Shown one piece after another: positions 1 through 4,978 of a DNA stretch of 6,015 bases. Numbering within the stretch: position 1 is the first letter of the stretch; every line of letters starts with the position of its first letter. Source of the stretch: Actinomycetota bacterium (GTDB lineage Bacteria; Actinomycetota; Actinomycetes; S36-B12; UBA10799). A program made the position numbers and the translations under genes. The stretch covers positions 1-6,015 of the forward strand of contig JAUPKO010000675.1 in NCBI GenBank assembly GCA_030837395.1. Reading direction: 5' to 3'. The notes under the pieces were generated by a model. That model did not search any database and was not told the DNA's origin. It worked only from the letters and a program-made list of their open reading frames with translations.

Positions 1-57
1 GAGTCGACCAGGCGAACACGGCCCGCTCGAAAATAGCCCATGATCTGAGAAAACAGC
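1..57. other. Probable host flank left of the element
   Basis: No open reading frame or RNA gene is recognisable here. If the tRNA-like core at 58-78 is the attachment site of an integrated element, this stretch is chromosomal DNA that lay downstream of the target tRNA gene. If the source is a circular or phage-form genome, it is instead the other arm of attP. The sequence alone cannot separate the two. Confidence 0.35.
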
Positions 58-78
58 GTGGCAGGTACAGGATTCGAA
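58..78 (-). other. Candidate attachment core: tRNA 3'-end remnant
   Basis: Read on the minus strand, this segment gives a T-loop TTCGAAT (78-72), a T-stem 3' half CCTGT (71-67), an acceptor-stem 3' half ACCTGCC (66-60) and a discriminator A (59), which is the order of a tRNA 3' end. The implied 5' end GGCAGGT would suit a class II tRNA such as tRNA-Tyr, but identity is uncertain. On the integrase side the T-stem partner is imperfect (plus strand 79-83 reads TCCGT where CCTGT is needed), and no D-arm or anticodon arm follows, so tRNA identity stops near base 78. Tyrosine integrases commonly use tRNA 3' ends as att cores, and the integrase starts about 155 bases away. In this geometry the restored full tRNA would lie at the far end of the element, outside the window. 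Confidence 0.55.
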
Positions 79-162
79 TCCGTAAAATGGTCGCTGGGTG
101 GGCATCGCGCCGACCTGCTGAAAACAACCTCTGGCCTGCACTGATAGCCTCCGGTCGTCAGT

Positions 163-179
163 CAGACTCATGCAGTCTG
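163..179. promoter_or_regulatory. Inverted repeat in integrase leader
   Basis: CAGACT (163-168) and AGTCTG (174-179) form a perfect 6-base inverted repeat around CATGC. It overlaps the first decamer unit and lies about 60 bases upstream of the integrase start. It could be a dimer binding site or a small RNA hairpin. No convincing -35/-10 pair was found beside it. Confidence 0.35.
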
Positions 180-207
180 ATGCAGCCTCATACAGGTTCA
201 TTTGGCA
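168..207. repeat. Tandem decamer repeat upstream of integrase
   Basis: Consecutive 10-base units read TCATGCAGTC (168-177), TGATGCAGCC (178-187), TCATACAGGT (188-197) and a weak fourth TCATTTGGCA (198-207). The first three share T-S-A-T-R-C-A-G followed by two variable bases. The exact 10-base period puts each unit on the same face of the helix, as expected for cooperative protein binding. Lying between the att core and the integrase, these could be integrase arm sites, excisionase sites, or an operator of the integrase promoter. A direct repeat GGCACG (204-209 and 215-220) continues the pattern towards the start codon. Confidence 0.5.
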
Positions 208-222
208 CGTTCATGGCACGCG

Positions 223-230
223 AGAGGGGA
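223..230 (+). promoter_or_regulatory. Ribosome binding site that fixes the integrase start
   Basis: AGAGGGGA ends four bases before the ATG at 235. It supports that ATG over the in-frame TTG at 202, which lies inside the repeat leader. Confidence 0.7.
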
Positions 231-234
231 ACCC

Positions 235-1344
235 ATGACACAGCAGCGCACCTTCGGCAACATCCGCAAGCTGCCGTCAGGCCGCTACCAAGCCCGCTAC
301 ACCGGCCCAGGCGGAATCCACGTCAAAGCCGACCACACCTTCGCCACCAAGATCGACGCTGAAGCCTGGCTCGCCGACCGCCGCCGACAGATCGACCGCA
401 ACCTGTGGGATCCCGAAGCCGCCGCACAAACCCGGCCACGCGCCACCTTCGCCGACTACTCACGCGAATGGCTCGAACAACGCCAAGTCGCCGGAAGGCC
501 CATCCGCGAACGCACACGAAGCGAATACCGCAGCCTGCTCGACCGGCTGATCCTCCCCGCATTCGGGCACCGGGAACTCACCGCCATCCGGCCCGCCGAC
601 GTGAGGGCATGGCACGCCACCACCGCCGTCGGCAAGCCCACCCAGAGGGCGCACGCCTACGCCCTGTTCATGTCGATCATGGCGACGGCGGTGGCCGACG
701 AATACATCGACGCCAATCCCGCCCGGATCCGTGGAGCCTCCACAGTCAAGCGCGCCCGTGACATCCGGCCCGCCAGTGTCACCGAGATCGCGGCCCTCAC
801 CGAGAAGATGCCCGAACGGCTCCAACTGATGGTCACCCTCGCTTCCTGGTGCGCCATGCGATTCGGCGAAACCGTCGAACTACGCCGCCGAGACATCGAC
901 CTCGAAGCCGGGGTCATCCGAATCCGCCGCGCCGCCGTCAGAGTCAATGGGAAATACGTTGTCGGGCAAACCAAGTCGACGGCAGGAACCCGCGACGTTG
1001 CCATCCCGCCGCACCTACTCCCCCAGTTCCGCGAACACCTTGTACGGCATGCCGCGCCCGGCAAGGACGGCCTGCTGTTCGCAGCCGACAACGGAGGACA
1101 CCTCCACCCGAGCGTCCACCAGCGCGCCTGGTACACCGCCCGTGCCGCCGTCGACCGCGAAGACCTCCGCTGGCACGACCTGCGCCACTCCGGTGCCGTG
1201 CTGGCCGCAGCCACAGGTGCCAGCCTCGCCGAATTGATGGCACGCCTCGGCCACAGCACACCCGGCGCTGCAATGCGTTACCAGCACGCCGTCAACGGCT
1301 CCGATAGGGCTGTTGCCGAACGCCTTTCAGCACTAGCCCTGTAA
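235..1344 (+). CDS. int: Tyrosine recombinase (phage-type integrase)
   Basis: A 369-residue site-specific recombinase that would integrate and excise the element at the nearby att core. The N-terminal part (about 1-65) is the small arm-binding region, with the GRYQARYTGPGG pattern usual in actinobacterial phage integrases. Residues about 70-165 form the SAM-like core-binding domain (TFADYSREWL onward). The C-terminal catalytic domain holds the full active site: R209 in CAMRFGE, K247 in GQTKSTAGTRDV, H314 and R317 in WHDLRHSG, H340 in RLGHSTPG, and the nucleophile Y349 in MRYQHA. Length and order are normal for the family and nothing is missing, so the enzyme should be active. The ATG at 235 is chosen for its ribosome binding site; a TTG at 202 would add 11 residues. 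It is transcribed away from the att core, with a repeat-rich leader in front that may carry arm sites or an operator. Stop is at 1342-1344, followed by a stem-loop. Confidence 0.95.
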   Translation: MTQQRTFGNIRKLPSGRYQARYTGPGGIHVKADHTFATKIDAEAWLADRRRQIDRNLWDPEAAAQTRPRATFADYSREWLEQRQVAGRPIRERTRSEYRSLLDRLILPAFGHRELTAIRPADVRAWHATTAVGKPTQRAHAYALFMSIMATAVADEYIDANPARIRGASTVKRARDIRPASVTEIAALTEKMPERLQLMVTLASWCAMRFGETVELRRRDIDLEAGVIRIRRAAVRVNGKYVVGQTKSTAGTRDVAIPPHLLPQFREHLVRHAAPGKDGLLFAADNGGHLHPSVHQRAWYTARAAVDREDLRWHDLRHSGAVLAAATGASLAELMARLGHSTPGAAMRYQHAVNGSDRAVAERLSALAL

Positions 1345-1367
1345 GCCCGCGCAACGTCGCACAAACA

Positions 1368-1402
1368 GCGGCCAGGTGGTCAGAGATTGATCGCCTGGCC
1401 GC
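1368..1402 (+). terminator. Stem-loop after the integrase gene, probable terminator
   Basis: GCGGCCAGG (1368-1376) pairs perfectly with CCTGGCCGC (1394-1402) around a 17-base loop. It starts 24 bases after the integrase stop codon. There is no U-tract, which is common for terminators in high-GC Actinobacteria, so it could act as a bidirectional or processing hairpin instead. Confidence 0.5.
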
Positions 1403-1608
1403 GCCCTTATGCGCGACACACCGAATGCGGTTCTGCCACATGTAGACTCGCAGCATCTCGGACGAGGCCGCATCACTTGCTAGCTCACGACAACACGCGG
1501 AACCAACTCGACCGAGGTGAGCCACAGGGTCACACGCTCCGACAAACTTCATAAGAGTCCGGTTCAGCGGAAGCACCGACATCGTGGGTGGTGGTCTTCC
1601 GGGGTCTG

Positions 1609-1635
1609 GTCGAAACAACGCCAACCGTTGTCGAC
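1609..1635. promoter_or_regulatory. Inverted repeat upstream of excisionase, candidate operator
   Basis: ACAACG (1615-1620) and CGTTGT (1626-1631) are a perfect 6-base inverted repeat with a 5-base spacer. The outer bases GTCGA (1609-1613) and TCGAC (1631-1635) extend it if a short AA bulge is allowed. It sits 61 bases upstream of the chosen excisionase start, a suitable place for autoregulation by the HTH protein. The operator role is inference. Confidence 0.35.
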
Positions 1636-1695
1636 TGGAACCTGCACGCGCTGAACAAGCCAGTCGGCACGCCCCGACCGGAACGGAACATCGCT

Positions 1696-1896
1696 GTGAC
1701 TCAAACCCACGCCGCACCAGGCACATTCATCACCATCGCCCAGGCCGCCGACTACCTCGGCGTCAACCCCGCCACCATCAGGCTGATGATCGCCGACGGC
1801 AGACTCAAGGCGTACAGCCTCGGGCACCGAGTCGTCAGGCTCCGCGTCTCCGAGATCGACGCGGCCCTGCGCCCCTACGGCGGCGGCGCACAGTGA
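1696..1896 (+). CDS. xis: Excisionase-like MerR/HTH DNA-binding protein
   Basis: A 66-residue protein, almost entirely one winged helix-turn-helix domain of the excisionase/MerR-like (HTH_17) type. Residues 11-60 follow the family pattern: FITIAQAADYLGV forms the first helices, NPATIRLMIADGRLKAY carries the recognition helix and the start of the wing, and LGHRVVRLRVSEIDAAL completes the wing and last helix. Such proteins bend att DNA and steer the integrase towards excision; close relatives also act as small transcriptional regulators. Its place after an integrase fits excision control. The GTG at 1696 is chosen because the domain begins just after it, but its ribosome binding site is weak. 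The frame stays open upstream to a GTG at 1588, whose extra 36 residues look unlike any domain and run through an inverted repeat. Its stop overlaps the GTG start of the next gene. Confidence 0.8.
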   Translation: MTQTHAAPGTFITIAQAADYLGVNPATIRLMIADGRLKAYSLGHRVVRLRVSEIDAALRPYGGGAQ

Positions 1897-2375
1897 CTAG
1901 CCGCACCATGCCGTCCATGAACGCCATCATCGACTACTGGCGCAGCCAAGACCGGCCAGAGATCTACTCCCACGTCATCGGCTGGGGAGAGCCGTTCTGC
2001 TTCGCCTGCAACTGGCTGCCACCCGTCCATGACGGCAGACCAGACTCGTGGACGAAGGCCGGAAGTTGGCTCGATAAAGCGCACCTCCACGACCGCATCG
2101 ACGGCGGGGCGGACGAACCGCACAATCTCGTCCCGCTGTGCCACCTGTGCCACCACGCCATGCCTGCCTTCGGACGATACGGGGACTACAAGACAGCAGT
2201 CGACGCGACCGCCGCTGCCTGGCAATGGGTTACAGACCGACCAGACAAAGGCTTCTTCCAAATGTGGACTGACGCCACCCTCTGGGGGAAGAAACCCAAC
2301 AGGGCGACAACCCTCGTCCGCGCCAAGATGCGTTACCTCGAAGCAGTCCAGCAGATCCGGCAGGACGCCCAATGA
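1893..2375 (+). CDS. HNH-type nuclease-like protein
   Basis: A 160-residue protein with the hallmarks of an HNH fold. There is a CxxC pair at C36/C39 (FCFACNW), then AHLHDRIDGG with H64 and H66, a conserved N78 in DEPHNLVPL, and a second CxxC at C83/C86 (LCHLCHHAMP) followed by H87/H88. The two CxxC pairs would bind a structural zinc, and the His-Asn-His set would hold the catalytic metal. The C-terminal part (about 95-160) is helical, Trp-rich and of unknown function. HNH proteins in phages and mobile elements nick or cut DNA, assist packaging, or act as homing enzymes; which applies here cannot be read from sequence. The GTG at 1893 overlaps the excisionase stop (GTGA), suggesting translational coupling. 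ATG codons at 1908 and 1917 are alternative starts and lack a clear ribosome binding site. Confidence 0.8.
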   Translation: MTSRTMPSMNAIIDYWRSQDRPEIYSHVIGWGEPFCFACNWLPPVHDGRPDSWTKAGSWLDKAHLHDRIDGGADEPHNLVPLCHLCHHAMPAFGRYGDYKTAVDATAAAWQWVTDRPDKGFFQMWTDATLWGKKPNRATTLVRAKMRYLEAVQQIRQDAQ

Positions 2376-2383
2376 AAGCGGAA

Positions 2384-2410
2384 AGCCGCCCCAGACAAGC
2401 CGGGGCGGCT
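2384..2410 (+). promoter_or_regulatory. Strong hairpin between HNH gene and primase gene
   Basis: AGCCGCCCC (2384-2392) pairs perfectly with GGGGCGGCT (2402-2410) around a 9-base loop. It begins 9 bases after the HNH stop and ends 40 bases before the primase start. There is no T-run after it. It may be a partial terminator or an mRNA processing or stability element that lowers primase expression relative to the upstream genes. Confidence 0.5.
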
Positions 2411-2450
2411 CCACCGCAAGCCCATCCGCTTCCCAACCGAAGGACTGGAC

Positions 2451-4697
2451 ATGAGTTTACCGCCCGAACCGCTCACGGCCACAGACACACTCGACTACCT
2501 GAAGGCCATCTACGGCACCACCGAGGGAGTCGCTCACCTCGCAGTCGGCTGCGACCCGCACCTCGACACAAACGGCAAGTACACCCACCGAGCCTGGGTG
2601 CCGACCACCTTCTCCTGGCCAGCCGAAGCCGACCAGCTCGCCGCCGAGATCACCCGCGAAGCCGCACACGCCGACGTGTACGCCTGCCCCTACCTCATGT
2701 GGGCCGGGAAACGCAGCAAAGGCGCAGCCGTCGAACGTCGCCTCATCCACTGCGACTACGACGGCCCACTCGACACCGAACGAGTGACCGCCACAGGCGG
2801 ATTCGCCGTCGCATCCGGCAGCGAAGGGCATGCACACGTGTACGTGCCGCTGGCCGGGCCGGTCACCGCCGTCGAGCACGAAGCCCTGTGCAGGGCGCTC
2901 GGCGACTACCTCGGCCCGCACGCCGACAGCAAGGTGCGCGACAACGACGTGCTGCGCCCGCCCGGCACCTGGAACCACAAACCGACCGCCAACGGCCAGC
3001 AGCCCGCCCCAGTCACATGGCTGGTCAAGCCGAACGGGGTGCGGGTCGACCCGCAGACGCTGGAGGTGATCCTCGGCGCTGCACCACAACCCGACCCGGC
3101 GGCACCAGCCGAGGCGACAACCCAACAAGCGCCACCCGTTGACCTCGACCTGCCCGAGCGGGTCGCCACAGCCGTCGCCAACGTCAGCGGTGACCGCTCA
3201 GCGGACATCGCCCGCATCGTCGGCGCGTGCGCCGACTCGAATCTGCAACTGCCGCATGCCCGCCGCATCGTCGGCCAGCGAGCCGACCTTGTGCAGAAAC
3301 TCGCCGAGATGAAAGGACGCGACGACGTTCTGCAGTGCTGGCTCAAAGCCATTGATAGCCGCCAGCAGGCCCGCAGGGAAAGGCCAGGCGGGAACGCGGC
3401 GACATGGTTCGACCCGTGCACCGACGACGGAGGAGGGAAGCCGCTCAGCGAGCAGCGTTTCGGCGACGTGACCCACCTCGAAGCCGACTTCTGGGAACGG
3501 CCATCCCTCAACCGGATTCACACCGCAGCGAAGACACGCCTCGCCAGCCCGTGGGCTGTCCTCGGCATCGCCGCCTGCTACGCGCTGCACCTCGTCCCTC
3601 CCGGATGGGTGCTGCCGCCGCTGATCGGCGGGCCGGGCAGCCTCAACTGGTTCGTCGCACTGTGCGCGGTGTCCGGCGGTGGGAAGAACTCAGCCGCCGC
3701 CGTCGCGAAAGAACTCCTCGGAAGGCCCGTGTTCGACGTGAACGTCGGATCAGGTGAAGGACTCGTCGCGAAATACGTCATCAAAGGCGGAAAGGGTGAA
3801 CCGGAAGGGCAGCGGCCCGCCGTGCACTTCAACGTCGCCGAGGTCGGCATGCTCGGTGCGCTGAAGGATCGCAGCGGCTCCACCCTGATGCCAACCGTGC
3901 TGGAAGCGTTCAGCGGCGGCAAGCTCGGTTTCGCCTACGCGACCGCCGGTAAGGATCGCCACCTCGACGAGCACACCTACCGGCTCACGATGCACGTCGG
4001 TGTGCAGCCCGCGAAGGCCGCTGTGCTGCTCGACGACGCGGACAGCGGCACCCCGCAACGGTTCATGTGGTTCCCGGCGAAAGACGTTCACGCGACCGAA
4101 CACCCGGCACAGGTGTGGGACGGCGTGGCGCTCGACCTGTCGGAGGTGTTGCCGCAGACCGTCTACCCTGCGTGGGACTTGACGGTTCCCGAAGAGGCTG
4201 CCGCGCAGATCAAGTCGGAGTATGTGAAGTCGGCGCGCGGTGAGCAGGACGCGCTCGACGGGCATGCGTTGTTCTGTCGGGAGAAGTTCGCCTACGCGCT
4301 GGCGATCCTCGACAACCGGATCGCGATGACCGCCGAGGACTGGCGGCTCAGCGGCATCGCCTCCGAAGTGTCGTCGTTCATGCGCGGGCAGGTCGTCGCC
4401 GAGCTGGCGCGCGGTGAGCGGTCGAGGGCCGAGAAGCGCGGAGTGCTGCGGGGTGTCACGCAGGCGGCAGCCGACAGCGAGAAGCAGGCCGTTGAAGCCG
4501 AGCAGATCGGCTCGGCGCTGAAGTGGGCGCTGACGAAGATCGGTGAGGCCGGTGGCCGGATGAAGACGCGCGACCTCGCCCACAAGTACGACTCGAAGAA
4601 GCGTGCAGTGTTGAAGGCGGCGCTCGACTTCGGTGCGGGCCTGGGCCAGCTTCGCCTGCTCGACGACCGCGTCACCTGGGAGAAGGTCACCGAATGA
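2451..4697 (+). CDS. Primase-polymerase/P-loop helicase-like replication protein
   Basis: A 748-residue two-domain protein and the likely replication initiator of the element. Residues about 25-200 resemble an archaeo-eukaryotic (PrimPol-type) primase: an acidic motif CDYDGPL with D102 and D104, a second motif SGSEGHAHVYV with H129, and RPPGTWNHK (169-177), the R-x-P-G-T-x-N-H-K signature seen in bifunctional primase-polymerases. A Pro/Ala/Gln-rich linker follows (about 210-230). Residues about 340-545 look like a DUF3987/D5-type ATPase: a Walker A-like AVSGGGKNS (K412), a Walker B-like VHFNVAEVG (E464), and TPQRFMWFPA (534-543), which may hold the arginine finger. Walker A has Asn at 413 where Thr or Ser is usual. 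The C-terminal 60 residues look like a winged helix and could bind the adjacent iterons. AAGGA at 2440-2444, six bases upstream, supports the ATG at 2451. The + strand base composition is C-rich in the first half and G-rich in the last 550 bases. Not verified by alignment. Confidence 0.85.
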   Translation: MSLPPEPLTATDTLDYLKAIYGTTEGVAHLAVGCDPHLDTNGKYTHRAWVPTTFSWPAEADQLAAEITREAAHADVYACPYLMWAGKRSKGAAVERRLIHCDYDGPLDTERVTATGGFAVASGSEGHAHVYVPLAGPVTAVEHEALCRALGDYLGPHADSKVRDNDVLRPPGTWNHKPTANGQQPAPVTWLVKPNGVRVDPQTLEVILGAAPQPDPAAPAEATTQQAPPVDLDLPERVATAVANVSGDRSADIARIVGACADSNLQLPHARRIVGQRADLVQKLAEMKGRDDVLQCWLKAIDSRQQARRERPGGNAATWFDPCTDDGGGKPLSEQRFGDVTHLEADFWERPSLNRIHTAAKTRLASPWAVLGIAACYALHLVPPGWVLPPLIGGPGSLNWFVALCAVSGGGKNSAAAVAKELLGRPVFDVNVGSGEGLVAKYVIKGGKGEPEGQRPAVHFNVAEVGMLGALKDRSGSTLMPTVLEAFSGGKLGFAYATAGKDRHLDEHTYRLTMHVGVQPAKAAVLLDDADSGTPQRFMWFPAKDVHATEHPAQVWDGVALDLSEVLPQTVYPAWDLTVPEEAAAQIKSEYVKSARGEQDALDGHALFCREKFAYALAILDNRIAMTAEDWRLSGIASEVSSFMRGQVVAELARGERSRAEKRGVLRGVTQAAADSEKQAVEAEQIGSALKWALTKIGEAGGRMKTRDLAHKYDSKKRAVLKAALDFGAGLGQLRLLDDRVTWEKVTE

Positions 4698-4720
4698 GCC
4701 ACGCCAGCAAACGCCAATCT

Positions 4721-4766
4721 TGTGGGAGTAAAGATGTGGGAGTTCCCACAGGGTTGTTGTGGGAGT
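4721..4766 (+). repeat. Left iteron cluster, forward copies
   Basis: Perfect TGTGGGAGT at 4721-4729, 4735-4743 and 4758-4766, with starts 14 and 23 bases apart. The second copy overlaps an inverted 7-mer TCCCACA at 4744-4750, making a 16-base palindrome at 4735-4750. Confidence 0.9.
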
Positions 4767-4864
4767 GTGTCTTTCGGGCACAGGGTCGGTCGGCGGTGAT
4801 CCGCCAGGAATGCCTGCGACCTGCTAAAACAGTATCTTCTTCTGTTGTTGCATTTGGGGATTAT

Positions 4865-4920
4865 TCTCCCACTTTTTTCAGGGTCACTCCCACACTCCCA
4901 CACTCCCACAAACTCCCACA
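4865..4920 (-). repeat. Right iteron cluster, inverted copies
   Basis: Perfect ACTCCCACA (reverse complement of the left iteron) at 4886-4894, 4894-4902, 4902-4910 and 4912-4920. A degenerate copy TCTCCCACT (7 of 9 matches) lies inside the AT-rich tract at 4865-4873. The first three perfect copies share their terminal A, giving an 8-base period; the fourth is 10 bases further on. Confidence 0.9.
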
Positions 4921-4968
4921 GCTACGGCGAAACGACTGTCCACCAGCAACATTCGAACAACCAAGAAC

Positions 4969-4973
4969 AGGAG
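4969..4973 (+). promoter_or_regulatory. Ribosome binding site that fixes the WhiB-like start
   Basis: AGGAG lies five bases before the GTG at 4979. It decides against the long upstream extension of this frame, which begins at 4694 and runs through the iterons. Confidence 0.75.
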
Positions 4974-4978
4974 ACCCT

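Larger units (their letters stand above)
1345..1695. other. Gene-free regulatory stretch between integrase and excisionase
   Basis: About 350 bases without a convincing gene on either strand. Contents seen: a 9-base stem-loop (1368-1402), two palindromes of form CTCGNNCGAG whose starts are exactly 50 bases apart (CTCGGACGAG at 1457-1466 and CTCGACCGAG at 1507-1516), and a third inverted repeat at 1609-1635. A 24-codon plus-strand frame from the ATG at 1409 lacks a ribosome binding site and family likeness, so it is not called. This is where many temperate elements keep a repressor gene or divergent promoters; no repressor is recognisable here. Confidence 0.5.
4698..4978. other. Candidate replication origin: iterons flanking an AT-rich tract
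   Basis: The gene-free region just after the primase-helicase gene holds three perfect TGTGGGAGT copies at 4721-4766, an AT-rich tract (4821-4880, 38 of 60 bases A or T, in otherwise GC-rich DNA), and a cluster of the reverse complement ACTCCCACA at 4865-4920. Between the left iterons and the AT tract lies a small hairpin, GGCGG (4792-4796) with CCGCC (4801-4805). Iteron arrays on both sides of an easily melted tract, adjoining the replication gene, is the known architecture of SaPI origins and is common in iteron plasmids. The same region must also contain any promoter of the downstream WhiB cluster, so iteron binding might regulate that cluster; no clear -35/-10 pair was identified. Confidence 0.75.

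Noticed and set aside
58..118. Complete short tRNA on the minus strand (GCAGGT near 112-117 could pair with ACCTGC)
   Set aside because: Only about 60 bases long, with no D-arm or anticodon arm and a mismatched T-stem, so it is a 3' fragment beside element DNA.
1588..1695. N-terminal extension of the excisionase-like protein from the GTG at 1588
   Set aside because: The added 36 residues match no domain, there is no ribosome binding site, and they cross an inverted repeat. Not fully excluded, because the GTG at 1696 also has a weak ribosome binding site.
1292..1726. Minus-strand frame of 144 codons across the integrase-excisionase gap, possible repressor
   Set aside because: It overlaps the integrase end and excisionase start, shows no helix-turn-helix or other domain, and covers the terminator-like stem.
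1966..1973. ACTCCCAC inside the HNH gene as a further iteron
   Set aside because: A single 8-base match far from the arrays, within a coding region, is likely chance.
2372..3142. Plus-strand open frame whose ATG overlaps the HNH stop (ATGA)
   Set aside because: It is an Arg/Pro-rich shadow of the primase gene, which shows clear domain motifs and its own ribosome binding site in another frame.
3750..4781. Long minus-strand open frame of 343 codons opposite the primase-helicase gene
   Set aside because: It lies antisense to conserved ATPase motifs, has Arg-rich low-complexity content typical of high-GC shadows, and would run into the iterons.
4865..4920. CRISPR-like repeat array
   Set aside because: Units are 9 bases with overlapping or 1-base gaps and no spacers; iterons explain them.
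4694..4978. Upstream extension of the WhiB-like frame starting at an ATG that overlaps the primase stop
   Set aside because: It runs through the iterons and AT-rich tract, has no family likeness, and a good AGGAG ribosome binding site marks the GTG at 4979 instead.
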